Shown piece after piece: positions 1 through 7,575 of a DNA stretch of 12,515 bases. This DNA is from Paracoccaceae bacterium. Lineage in GTDB: Bacteria > Pseudomonadota > Alphaproteobacteria > Rhodobacterales > Rhodobacteraceae. How positions within the stretch are numbered: position 1 is the stretch's first letter; each line of letters begins with the position of its first letter. The stretch is from the NCBI GenBank assembly GCA_013214715.1, contig JABSSB010000049.1:2362-14876 (forward strand), in the 5' to 3' direction. Below the pieces are notes generated by a model. It ran no database searches. It was not told where the DNA came from and was given only the letters and a program-made list of their open reading frames with translations. The position numbers were made by a program, and so were the translations under genes.

Positions 1-1235
1 TGTGCGCGTGTGGCCAGCGGAATTTCGCGGATCGGCAGATGCACCAGCGCGCTGAAGGCGCCCACGCCGACCCCGATCCACCAGACCAGCGAATAATCGC
101 CGGTGATGTCATATAGCTCCCCGCCCAGCCAGACGCCAAGGAACGACCCCAGCTGATGGCTGAAAAACACGATGCCATAGAGCGTCGCCATGTAACGCAA
201 CCCATAGATGTATCCCACAAGCCCAGAGGTCAGAGGCACGGTCGCCAGCCAAAGCGACCCGAAGGCGACCGAAAAGATGATCACCGACATGGGCGTGATC
301 GGGAACAGGAAGAACATCACCAGCGCCACTGTGCGCAGCACGTAAATTCCGGCCAGCAGATATTTCTTGGGATAGCTCTTGCCCAGCCACCCCGCCAGCA
401 ACGTGCCACCAATATTGGCAAAGCCAATCAGCGACAGCGCCACCGCCCCCAGCCCGGACGTGGTCGTGATCCCGACCGAGGCCAGCAGACTGCCCGGCGC
501 GATCGGGCCGCACATCTCGGTCACGAAGGCCGGAAAATGCGCCGTGACAAAGCCCAGTTGATAGCCGCAGGAGAAAAAGCCCAGAAAGATCAGCGTGAAA
601 GACGGATCCCGCCCGGCCTTGCGCAGGATGTCGGTCAAGCTCTCTTCGATCTGGGCCTTGCTGGCCACGACAGGTGCGCGCATCCACGGCAGGATCAGCA
701 AGCTGGCCATCACAGCAGCCGCGAAGATCAGAAATGTCGTCTGCCAGCTGATGAAGCTCAGCATCCATTCTGCCACCGGCGGGCCGATCATCTGCCCGGC
801 AGAGCCCATCGCCGTGGCAATCGCCATCGCCATGGACCGGTTGTCATCCGAGGCCGCGCGCCCGACGACGGCGAGGATCACGCCAAACCCGGTGCCTGCG
901 ATGCCAAAGCCCACCAGCACCTCATATAACTGATGCTCAATCGGCGTGACCGCAAACGCGCTGAGCACCAGCCCCACCGCATAAGCCAAAGCCCCAAGGA
1001 TCACCGCCCGCCGGTCACCCATACGTTCGGCAATCGCGCCAAAGATCGGCGCGCCGATGCCCCAGGCGAGGTTCTGGATCGCAATGGCGAGTGAAAACTC
1101 GGCCCGGGGCCAGTTGAACTCGTCTGCGATGGGGATCTGGAACACCCCGAACGACGCCCGGATGGCAAAGCTGACAAGCAGGATCAGACTGCCTGCCAAC
1201 AGAACGGGGGTGATCAGGGGCTGGCGTTGGGTCAT
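1..1235 (-). CDS. MFS transporter, C-terminus cut by window edge
   Basis: This is a major facilitator superfamily permease of the inner membrane; the substrate cannot be told from the sequence. The frame is open from an ATG at 1235 to the left edge, giving 411 complete codons, so only the last residues and the stop are missing. The protein starts MTQRQPLITPV and has about twelve hydrophobic segments. A loop like MFS motif A (GAIAERMGDRRAV) lies near residue 65, after the second helix. A related GWLGKSYPKK loop lies in the second half, as expected from the internal duplication of the family. An AAAGGA ribosome binding site sits about nine bases before the ATG. The gene is divergent from zapE, with 132 bases between the two starts. 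Monocarboxylate/oxalate-type carriers are a possible relation, but that is only a guess. Confidence 0.88.
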   Translation of the reverse strand, partial: MTQRQPLITPVLLAGSLILLVSFAIRASFGVFQIPIADEFNWPRAEFSLAIAIQNLAWGIGAPIFGAIAERMGDRRAVILGALAYAVGLVLSAFAVTPIEHQLYEVLVGFGIAGTGFGVILAVVGRAASDDNRSMAMAIATAMGSAGQMIGPPVAEWMLSFISWQTTFLIFAAAVMASLLILPWMRAPVVASKAQIEESLTDILRKAGRDPSFTLIFLGFFSCGYQLGFVTAHFPAFVTEMCGPIAPGSLLASVGITTTSGLGAVALSLIGFANIGGTLLAGWLGKSYPKKYLLAGIYVLRTVALVMFFLFPITPMSVIIFSVAFGSLWLATVPLTSGLVGYIYGLRYMATLYGIVFFSHQLGSFLGVWLGGELYDITGDYSLVWWIGVGVGAFSALVHLPIREIPLATRA

Positions 1236-1367
1236 ACGACGCGGTCCTTTGGATGCGAGGCTGAACCTTAGGCAGGTGCGCCGGGGCGTCAATCCAGCTT
1301 TTTGTCATGGCGTCATCAGGTTTTGTGATCTTGTCGCGCGGCCCCTTGCCGGGCTAAAGCCGGGGTC

Positions 1368-2426
1368 ATGTCTGACGCATCCGCCCTTTATGACGCGCGC
1401 ATCGCCGCTGGCCTGTTGCGCCCTGATCCGGCCCAGGCCGGGGTCATGTCGCATTTCGACCGTATCACGCAGGCGCTGGCGCAACCGGTCAAACGCGGCC
1501 TGTTTCGCCGCGCGCCGGACCCGATTGCCGGGCTTTACCTGTGGGGCGGGGTCGGGCGCGGCAAGTCGATGCTGATGGATCTGTTTGTCGAGGCCCTGGG
1601 CGACACCCCCGTGCGCCGCGTGCATTTTCATGCCTTTATGCAAGAGATCCATGCCGGAATGCACAAGGCCCGCGCGGCGGGCGCGCAGGATGCGCTGGCC
1701 CCTGTCGCAGCCGAGGTCGCCAAAGACCTGCGCGTGCTGGCCTTTGACGAAATGCAGATCACCGACATCACCGATGCGATGATCGTCGGCCGCCTGTTCG
1801 AGGCGCTCTTTGCTGCTGGTGTGGTGGTTGTCACCACCTCCAACCGTATTCCCGATGATCTTTACAAGGACGGGCTCAACCGCCAACTCTTCCTGCCCTT
1901 TATCGAGCTGATCAAGGAGCGGATGGAGGTGATTGAGCTGACCTCACCCACCGATTACCGGCAGGATCGTCTGACCGGAGCGCAGGTTTACTTCACCCCG
2001 ATCACACCCGATACCCGCGCCACGATGCAAGCGATCTTTGACGATCTCGCCGGGGGGCAGGCCGAACCGCTGGACATTCCTGTCAAAGGCCGAACCGTGA
2101 CCCTGCCTGCCTTTCGCAACGGTGTGGCGCGGGCGACGTTCTATGATCTGTGCGGGCAGCCGCTTGGCCCACCGGATTTTCTGGCCATTGCCGAAACGGT
2201 CAAGGTTCTGGTGCTGGAAGACATCCCCACCCTGGGCCGGAACAATTTCAATCAGGCCAAACGCTTTGTCACGCTGATCGATGCGCTTTATGAGGCCAAA
2301 GTGCGCCTGATCGCCTCGGCCGCGGATCGACCGGAAATGCTCTATCTGGAAGGCGCGGGCAGTTTCGAATTCGAACGCACCGCATCGCGGCTGCGCGAAA
2401 TGCAGGACGCCGACTGGGGCATCTGA
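1368..2426 (+). CDS. zapE: ZapE/AFG1-family AAA ATPase (cell division protein ZapE)
   Basis: This 352-residue protein matches the ZapE/AFG1 ATPase family. In E. coli ZapE acts at the division ring under stress, and the mitochondrial relative AFG1/LACE1 handles misfolded inner-membrane proteins. Visible landmarks are a Walker A motif GGVGRGKS at residues 60-67, a Walker B segment LRVLAFDEMQ at 121-130, a sensor-1-like TTSNR at 156-160 and a C-terminal FERTASRLREM typical of the family. Length is close to the usual 350-380 residues. The chosen ATG keeps the family's N-terminal region (a Y..RI..G.L..D..Q pattern). Its ribosome binding site is poor, with only a GGGG run two bases before the start. 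A second ATG at codon 27 has the same 14-base context but would remove conserved residues. The gene stands alone between the MFS gene and the MscS channel. Cytosolic, probably membrane-associated. Confidence 0.92.
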   Translation: MSDASALYDARIAAGLLRPDPAQAGVMSHFDRITQALAQPVKRGLFRRAPDPIAGLYLWGGVGRGKSMLMDLFVEALGDTPVRRVHFHAFMQEIHAGMHKARAAGAQDALAPVAAEVAKDLRVLAFDEMQITDITDAMIVGRLFEALFAAGVVVVTTSNRIPDDLYKDGLNRQLFLPFIELIKERMEVIELTSPTDYRQDRLTGAQVYFTPITPDTRATMQAIFDDLAGGQAEPLDIPVKGRTVTLPAFRNGVARATFYDLCGQPLGPPDFLAIAETVKVLVLEDIPTLGRNNFNQAKRFVTLIDALYEAKVRLIASAADRPEMLYLEGAGSFEFERTASRLREMQDADWGI

Positions 2427-2506
2427 CCGCAGGACCGCAACGAAGCGCTTGATTTATCGCGATATCTCTTAAACAGTGGAGGTCTCGGCAGGTTACGGAG
2501 TGGTCC

Positions 2507-4036
2507 ATGTTCAAACCCGGTCTTTTTTTCGCGCTAATCTTTTGCCTTGGGCTGCTGCCCGGGCTGGCTCAAACACAGGAAACGACAGAGCCTGACCCAA
2601 GCGCGGGCGGCTCGGAAGAGGCCTCGGATGGGGCGGCAGATGCGGGGCGTGCTGCGGTGCAAGCCGCGAGCGATGTGCTGGCCGCCAAAGGGGCCACCGA
2701 CAGCATGGAAGAGACGCTGTCGACCAAAGACCTGTTCGCCGCGCTGACAGATCCAACCATTTCCACGCAGGAGCTGGACCTGCGCGCTTTGCCTTTGACG
2801 ATGGAGGAGCTGAAATCCCTGGCCGATACCTGGCTGGAGATCAGCAAGGGCATGACCACCGCCGTCGTGGCCGAGCAACTCGCAATTCAACAGGCCGAGG
2901 CCGCGGGCGAAACTGTGTCGCGCGACCGGCTGACCGAATTGACAGCACACCGCAACAAAGCATTCGACAACATGAGCTCGGTGGTCAAAAGCTATGCCGC
3001 CAAGGGCGGGGACGAGGCTGAGGTTGCGCGCTATCGCGCGTATCGCTCGGCGATTTTTGTCGAAGAAAAGCAAGGCGCAGATTTTAGCACCTTGCTGACG
3101 CAGGCTACGAATTGGATTTTGGATCGCGAGGGCGGGATGCAGTTGGGGCTGCGCATCGCGGTGATCATTGGGTCGCTTGTCGGGTTGATGATCGTGGCGC
3201 GGATCGTGCGGCGCACGGTGCACAATGCGCTGGGACGCGTGCCGGACCTGTCCAAGCTGTTGCAGTCTTTCCTTGTGATGGTGATTTACTGGATCACCAT
3301 TGCGATTGGGCTGATGATTGTGCTGAGCGCGTTGGGCATTGATATCACCCCGATCTTTGCGTTGGTCGGCGGTGCGTCCTTTATCATCGCCTTTGCGATG
3401 CAGGACACGCTGGGCAATCTGGCGGCGGGGTTGATGATCATGTTCAACCGGCCCTTTGACGAGGGCGATTACGTCACGGTGGCCGGGACGGGCGGCACGG
3501 TGAATTCGGTGTCGATCGTGTCGACCACGGTGATCACGCCGGACAATCAGGTCATCGTCATTCCCAACAGCAAGGTGTGGGGCGATGTGATCACCAATGT
3601 CACAGCCTCGGACACCCGACGCGTCGATCTGGTGGCGGGCATCGGCTATGGCGATTCCATTGAACAGGCGCAGGCCGTGCTGGAGCAGGTGATTTCGGCC
3701 CATCCGCTGACGCTGGAAGATCCCGCGCCGCTGGTTCGGGTCAGCAATCTTGGCGCGAGTTCGGTGGATTTCGTCGTGCGGCCCTGGTCGAAGGTCGAAG
3801 ATTACTGGACCGTCTATTGGGATCTGACGCGGCAGATCAAGGAAGCCTTTGACCGTGAGGGCATTTCCATCCCCTTCCCGCAAACCGATATGCATGTGCA
3901 TTTTGCCACGCCGCCCACGGACCAGGCGCAAGCTCCGTTCACACCGCCCAAACCTCAAATGGCCGAACGAAGCCGTGGATTTGACAAAGGCGATGACGGA
4001 CCCGATGAGGCCGAGGAGGGCGGCGAGACGACCTGA
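2507..4036 (+). CDS. MscS-family mechanosensitive ion channel
   Basis: This 509-residue protein belongs to the small-conductance mechanosensitive channel family, inner-membrane channels that open under membrane tension during hypo-osmotic shock. Residues 1-21 look like a cleavable signal peptide (hydrophobic core GLFFALIFCLGLLPGLA). Residues 22-205 form an acidic, Ala-rich, partly helical periplasmic region not found in E. coli MscS. Transmembrane helices lie at about 213-234 and 251-278, and the pore helix at about 281-313. The MscS beta domain follows, with NRPFDEGDYV at 314-323 and VIPNSKVWGDVITN at 351-364. The family's closing segment (GISIPFPQTDMHVH) is at 452-465. The tail after residue 466 is Pro-rich and then strongly acidic, probably disordered. 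The length is well above the 286 residues of E. coli MscS, which fits a YbdG/YnaI-like or larger subtype. A GGAG ribosome binding site lies six bases before the ATG. It is 80 bases downstream of zapE and probably has its own promoter. Confidence 0.93.
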   Translation: MFKPGLFFALIFCLGLLPGLAQTQETTEPDPSAGGSEEASDGAADAGRAAVQAASDVLAAKGATDSMEETLSTKDLFAALTDPTISTQELDLRALPLTMEELKSLADTWLEISKGMTTAVVAEQLAIQQAEAAGETVSRDRLTELTAHRNKAFDNMSSVVKSYAAKGGDEAEVARYRAYRSAIFVEEKQGADFSTLLTQATNWILDREGGMQLGLRIAVIIGSLVGLMIVARIVRRTVHNALGRVPDLSKLLQSFLVMVIYWITIAIGLMIVLSALGIDITPIFALVGGASFIIAFAMQDTLGNLAAGLMIMFNRPFDEGDYVTVAGTGGTVNSVSIVSTTVITPDNQVIVIPNSKVWGDVITNVTASDTRRVDLVAGIGYGDSIEQAQAVLEQVISAHPLTLEDPAPLVRVSNLGASSVDFVVRPWSKVEDYWTVYWDLTRQIKEAFDREGISIPFPQTDMHVHFATPPTDQAQAPFTPPKPQMAERSRGFDKGDDGPDEAEEGGETT

Positions 4037-4104
4037 CATCCGATTTGGCGTCACGTCCGGCTTTGCGGCCACCCCGCGCCGGCGAACGCGACGGAAGGCT
4101 GGTA

Positions 4105-4117
4105 TCACGTGGCGTGA
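4105..4117. promoter_or_regulatory. Small palindrome upstream of the serine hydrolase gene
   Basis: TCACG and CGTGA flank a TGG spacer, making a 13-base inverted repeat 66 bases before the serine hydrolase start codon. It lies in the 147-base gap after the MscS gene, which holds no gene. The placement and symmetry would suit a regulator's operator or a weak leader hairpin, but a five-base half-site is easily found by chance in such DNA. Confidence 0.22.
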
Positions 4118-4183
4118 CCTGTTTCCCTTGGCGCAGATCCGGCATGAAACCGGACATGTGGCAGAACACCATCGGGAGGGGCC

Positions 4184-5521
4184 ATGTTTGCAAAAGCTTT
4201 GAGGGTTGCCCTCGGCGCAGTCTTGGTCGTCGTGGCGGCATTGGTCGGCTATCTGTGGATCGCCCCGCCGAACCTGCTGAAAGTTGGCACGAATTACGCC
4301 GCCAAGATCGTCTGCTCCAATGTGTTTCTGGCCGGGCGGGACGCGCAGGAGGTGCTGGCGCTGGATGTGCAGGCGCCGGGGCATCCTCTGCTGAAACAGG
4401 TCTCTGTCTCGGTTGATGAGAGCGCGGGACAGGTTACGGCTCGGGTCTTTGGCTTTGCCGCGCCGGCAGTGTCACAATACCGCCCCGGTTTGGGCTGCAC
4501 CAATCTTCATGACGCAACGCTCAGCCCCGCAAGCCTGCCCATGCTTGCAGCACCGGGCGAGGAGGTCTGGCCACAGGGCAATGCCGTGACCCTGTCGCAG
4601 GACCCAAAGCTGGTGCAGGCGATGACAGATCCTGCGCTTCTGGGTGAAGGCTATCGCGCGGCTTTGGTGGTGCATCGGGGGCAGATCATTGCTGAAAGCT
4701 ATGCAGACGGCTTTGACGCGGATACGCCGCTTTTGGGCTGGTCGATGACCAAGACCCTTGTTGCTGCGCTCTTTGGCACGCTGGAGCAGGCCGGGCTTGT
4801 CAGCCGTGATATGGACCTGACCAGCAGCTATCCGGACTGGGCGCAGGATGATCGGGCGGATATCACGCTTGCCGACATGCTGGCCATGTCCAGCGGGCTG
4901 GGCTGGAACGAGGGCTATGGCGATGTCTCGGACGTGACACGGATGCTGTATCTGGTGGATGACATGGCAGGCTTCGCCGCATCGCAGCCTTTGGTCGCGC
5001 CGGTTGGCACGGACTTCATCTATTCTTCGGGCACGTCAACGGCGCTGTCCCGGGTGATGCAGAATCTGGCGGGCGATGATAACCTGAGCTATCCGCAGGG
5101 CGCACTCTTTGCTCCGCTGGGCATGTCTTCGGCCGTATTGGAAACCGACGCCACAGACACATTTGTAGGCTCCAGCTATATGTATGCCACGGCCCGGGAC
5201 TGGGCGCGCTTCGCACAATTCCTGTTGCAGGGCGGTCAGTGGGATGGGCAGGCGCTGCTGCCTGAGGGTTATACCGATTGGATGTTTGCCCCGGCGCCGG
5301 CCTCAGACGGGCTCTATGGCAAGGGACAGATCTGGATCGAAAGCCCCGGAGAGCGGCCGCCCTTTGAAGATGCTGTCTGGATGCAGGGGCATGACGGGCA
5401 GTTCATCGGGATTTTCCCGTCGCGCGACCTGATCGTCTTGCGGATGGGCCTGACACCGTCGCGGTTGGACTATTCCTCTCTGCCCTTGGCGCAGGCCATC
5501 ATCGCCGCGCTGGACGGCTAG
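4184..5521 (+). CDS. Membrane-anchored serine hydrolase, beta-lactamase/NylB-like family
   Basis: This 445-residue protein belongs to the class C beta-lactamase/penicillin-binding-protein-like serine hydrolases, a fold shared by esterases, D-aminopeptidases and 6-aminohexanoate-dimer hydrolase. A single hydrophobic segment at about residues 8-27 looks like an uncleaved anchor, placing the catalytic domain in the periplasm. The nucleophile motif SxxK is SMTK at 187-190. The second motif is YSS at 280-282, with Tyr280 the likely general base. The third region is GHDGQFIG at 402-409, in place of the KTG of true beta-lactamases. This pattern is closer to NylB/EstB-type hydrolases than to AmpC, so antibiotic resistance should not be inferred. 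Residues 30-140 form an N-terminal domain I do not recognise. A strong GGGAGG-type ribosome binding site precedes the ATG. The gene faces a convergent methyltransferase across a short gap. Confidence 0.88.
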   Translation: MFAKALRVALGAVLVVVAALVGYLWIAPPNLLKVGTNYAAKIVCSNVFLAGRDAQEVLALDVQAPGHPLLKQVSVSVDESAGQVTARVFGFAAPAVSQYRPGLGCTNLHDATLSPASLPMLAAPGEEVWPQGNAVTLSQDPKLVQAMTDPALLGEGYRAALVVHRGQIIAESYADGFDADTPLLGWSMTKTLVAALFGTLEQAGLVSRDMDLTSSYPDWAQDDRADITLADMLAMSSGLGWNEGYGDVSDVTRMLYLVDDMAGFAASQPLVAPVGTDFIYSSGTSTALSRVMQNLAGDDNLSYPQGALFAPLGMSSAVLETDATDTFVGSSYMYATARDWARFAQFLLQGGQWDGQALLPEGYTDWMFAPAPASDGLYGKGQIWIESPGERPPFEDAVWMQGHDGQFIGIFPSRDLIVLRMGLTPSRLDYSSLPLAQAIIAALDG

Positions 5522-5530
5522 GCACCATCC

Positions 5531-5569
5531 GGTGCGGCGTGTGTAGGGCGGGGTTGACCCCGCCGCACC
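5531..5569. repeat. REP-like GTAG-headed palindrome, possible two-way terminator
   Basis: GTAG at 5543-5546 is followed directly by an eight-base perfect inverted repeat (GGCGGGGT at 5547-5554, ACCCCGCC at 5557-5564, two-base centre). A nine-base outer inverted repeat (GGTGCGGCG at 5531-5539, CGCCGCACC at 5561-5569) overlaps it, so the two foldings compete in part. Short GC-rich palindromes headed by GTAG or GGAG are the known form of REP elements mobilised by RAYT transposases. The element lies between two convergent genes, so the hairpin may also stop transcription from both sides, although there is no clear U-tract on either strand. Confidence 0.5.
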
Positions 5570-5572
5570 CTG

Positions 5573-6220
5573 TCACAGAAGGCGGAAGGTCACGATAAAG
5601 GCCAGATCCTTTGCGTGATCGCCTTGGCCCTGCTCCCCGTAAATCCGGGTCTGCATCAACGACAAGCCCGTAAGACGATCACCGGCCATCGCGTCAAACA
5701 CTGCCGCAAAGCCTTTGGCGGCGTAATGATGTGCATTCACCGACATCGCCACCAAAGCGTCCGGTCGGCCGACGGCCAGCAGATCGAGCAGAACCTCTGG
5801 CCCGACATGGCCATTGGTAAAGGTGCCAGACGACACAATCCCCGCATAAGCAGCCCGGCGGCCCGGCACGCCCGCGTAAAGATCGGCCACCGTGAGCCTG
5901 CGATAGACTTTCTTTGACTGGGCCATGGCCAGCATCTCGGGTGAGATGTCGATGCCATCGACAGGCCCGACCCCCAACCGCGCCAAAACCTCTCCGCAAA
6001 GGCCCGTGCCCGCGCCGACATCCAGAACCGGCCCCTGCCCGCCTGCGCTGTGAAAGGCGCGCGCCACATGGGCGTGAAGCTGGTAATCCTGCTCTGCCGC
6101 AAAACCGCTGTCGTAATCCGGCGCCCAATCCCCATAAAGGCGGACCGAATCCTGCGGGGTTTGCAGCGCATAGGCCGCGTCCAAAGACGGCTCGTCCGGG
6201 GAAGGCGGTTCTTTCGTCAT
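5573..6220 (-). CDS. Class I SAM-dependent methyltransferase
   Basis: This cytosolic protein of 215 residues has a Rossmann-like methyltransferase fold. Its SAM-binding motif I is VLDVGAGTGLCGEVL at residues 65-79, and the acidic residue ending the second strand is in VDGIDIS at 87-93. An N-terminal YGDWAPDYDSGF stretch at 29-40 is typical of the Methyltransf_11/UbiE-like group. The substrate is not evident. The reading frame stays open upstream to 6679, but that part is antisense to the neighbouring dehydrogenase and unlike any domain. I therefore chose the ATG at 6220, just before MTKEPPSPDE, although only a weak CAGG precedes it. It is divergent from the dehydrogenase with 81 bases between starts, so the two may share a control region. 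It is convergent with the serine hydrolase. Confidence 0.85.
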   Translation of the reverse strand: MTKEPPSPDEPSLDAAYALQTPQDSVRLYGDWAPDYDSGFAAEQDYQLHAHVARAFHSAGGQGPVLDVGAGTGLCGEVLARLGVGPVDGIDISPEMLAMAQSKKVYRRLTVADLYAGVPGRRAAYAGIVSSGTFTNGHVGPEVLLDLLAVGRPDALVAMSVNAHHYAAKGFAAVFDAMAGDRLTGLSLMQTRIYGEQGQGDHAKDLAFIVTFRLL

Positions 6221-6301
6221 ACCTGCAGCAAACCGCCAAAGCGTGGCGCTGTCCAGTCCGAGCCCTTGCAATCGTCCCACATCGGCGCATTGTGCAGGAT
6301 C

Positions 6302-7162
6302 ATGAACAAGACACTTCTTTCCTTTGGGCATGGCTATACGGCCCGCGCTCTGGCGGCGGAGCTTTTGGCCGAAGGCTGGCAGATCACCGGCACCACCCGT
6401 AGCGCCGACAAGGCCGAGGCCTTGCGCGCAACAGGCGTCACGCCCGCGATATTCCCCGGCACCATGCCACCGCTGGACGGGGTCTCGCATCTGCTGATCT
6501 CTGCCGGGCCGGATGCCGAGGGCGATCCCGTTCTGCGCGAGATCGGAGAGCAGATCTCCGCACGCGCCAGGCAGTTTGCCTGGGTCGGCTATCTGTCGAC
6601 CACCGGGGTCTATGGCGACCATCAGGGGGGCTGGGTGGATGAGACCACGCCCCTGCACCCGTCCACAAGGCGGGGGCAATGGCGCAAAGCGGCGGAAGAG
6701 GCCTGGTCAGCCATTCCGGATCTGCCGCTGCATATCTTTCGCCTGGCCGGGATCTACGGCCCCGGTCGCGGCGCATTGGAAAAGGTGCGTCAGGGATCGG
6801 CACGGCGGATCATCAAACCCGGCCAGGTCTTCAGCCGCACCCATGTGGACGATATTGCGCAGGTCTTGCGCGCCTCGATCGCGCAGCCCAATCCGGGCGC
6901 GGTTTACAATGTCTGCGACGACGACCCCGCCCCGCCGCAGGATATTATCGAAGAGGCCGCCCGCCTGCTGGGTCTGCCAATCCCACCGGATGAGCCCTTT
7001 GAGACCGCTGAAATGTCGCCGATGATGCGCAGCTTCTATGCCGACAGCAAAAAGGTCCGCAATGACCGGATCAAGGACGAATTGGGCGTGGTCCTGAAAT
7101 ATCCGACCTATCGCCAGGTTCTGGCGGCGATGGTGACCGAGGCGGGCGGGTCTGCTGATTGA
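6302..7162 (+). CDS. Atypical SDR-family NAD(P)-dependent oxidoreductase/epimerase, YeeZ-like
   Basis: This 286-residue protein belongs to the extended/atypical short-chain dehydrogenase-reductase group that includes E. coli YeeZ; the true substrate of these proteins is unknown. The N-terminus has a modified nucleotide-binding turn, SFGHGYTARALA at residues 7-18, followed by GWQITGTTRS, where Arg33 may favour NADP. The STTGVYGD segment at 99-106 and FRLAGIYGPGR at 146-156 are diagnostic of the extended SDR/epimerase fold. The usual catalytic YxxxK is replaced around QWRKAAEE at 126-133, as in other atypical members, so a classical dehydrogenase reaction is uncertain. VYNVCDDDPAPPQDIIE at 201-217 is the conserved late segment. 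The ATG at 6302 is chosen because it starts directly before the Rossmann fold and has an AGGA four bases upstream; an upstream extension to 6050 is antisense to the methyltransferase. Confidence 0.87.
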   Translation: MNKTLLSFGHGYTARALAAELLAEGWQITGTTRSADKAEALRATGVTPAIFPGTMPPLDGVSHLLISAGPDAEGDPVLREIGEQISARARQFAWVGYLSTTGVYGDHQGGWVDETTPLHPSTRRGQWRKAAEEAWSAIPDLPLHIFRLAGIYGPGRGALEKVRQGSARRIIKPGQVFSRTHVDDIAQVLRASIAQPNPGAVYNVCDDDPAPPQDIIEEAARLLGLPIPPDEPFETAEMSPMMRSFYADSKKVRNDRIKDELGVVLKYPTYRQVLAAMVTEAGGSAD

Positions 7163-7241
7163 CCCCACCATGTGGTTGTTTTCCCGCGGCAGCGTGTCAG
7201 ACGCTTGATCGCGGCAGCCAAGCGCCAAAGATGCGGCAATT

Positions 7242-7261
7242 TTGGGCCGATTTTGGCCCAA
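7242..7261. repeat. Perfect seven-base inverted repeat downstream of the SDR gene
   Basis: TTGGGCC at 7242-7248 and GGCCCAA at 7255-7261 are separated by six bases (GATTTT). It begins 80 bases after the stop codon of the SDR gene. It could end that gene's transcript, but no U-tract follows on the plus strand. It could equally be an operator of the RTX leader. Confidence 0.4.
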
Positions 7262-7455
7262 TCGGATACCGGACACTGCTTCCTTAAAACCCCGTCAAGT
7301 CAGAGCACCGCGGCGCGTTGGTATTCTTTTATGTGGCCGACTACTCAAATAAAGCACCAACCGGCACGCGTGGTGTCGCTGCGCGAAAGGAACCTTGAAA
7401 CAGAGTGTGATTGCCGTCGGAAACCTGTCCGACCACCGGCGCGAGGATCGGTAAA

Positions 7456-7470
7456 ACGCTGTCACAGCGT
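7456..7470. promoter_or_regulatory. 15-base palindrome in RTX leader, possible operator
   Basis: ACGCTG and CAGCGT flank TCA, a perfect six-base inverted repeat with a three-base centre, 113 bases before the RTX start codon. Its position and symmetry suit a dimeric regulator's binding site or a small hairpin in the leader transcript. No regulator family is recognised. Confidence 0.3.
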
Positions 7471-7570
7471 GCGTCGTGCCTGCTCCATTTCGCTCAGATT
7501 TTTTGTTCGGCTCTTTTTTGGCCTCTCTCATTCCTGTGCCCTGCGTCGGCAGACCAAGAAGAATAATAAC

Positions 7571-7575
7571 AAGGA
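7571..7575 (+). promoter_or_regulatory. Ribosome binding site of the RTX pseudogene
   Basis: AAGGA lies seven bases before the ATG at 7583, a good Shine-Dalgarno match at normal spacing. It fixes the start of the broken RTX gene and shows that translation could still begin there, yielding only a 40-residue peptide before the first stop. Confidence 0.7.

Noticed and set aside
156..929. 257-codon plus-strand open frame over the MFS gene
   Set aside because: The minus strand has a full set of MFS helices and motifs. The plus-strand product is hydrophilic, Arg/His/Gln-rich and looks like a shadow.
2455..2464. Ten-base palindrome TATCGCGATA between zapE and the MscS gene
   Set aside because: It is a perfect palindrome, but too short and without other promoter signals to call an operator.
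2534..4384. 616-codon open frame antisense to the MscS gene
   Set aside because: The plus strand encodes a clear MscS protein. The antisense product is rich in His, Arg, Gln and Asp with no domain, as expected from strong G/C third-position bias read in reverse.
4184..5521. Serine hydrolase as an antibiotic-resistance beta-lactamase
   Set aside because: It has SxxK but YSS and GHDG rather than the YxN and KTG of class C beta-lactamases, and it has a membrane anchor. An esterase or amide hydrolase fits better.
6221..6679. N-terminal extension of the methyltransferase to 6679
   Set aside because: It is antisense to the N-terminal Rossmann fold of the SDR gene and has no methyltransferase-like content.
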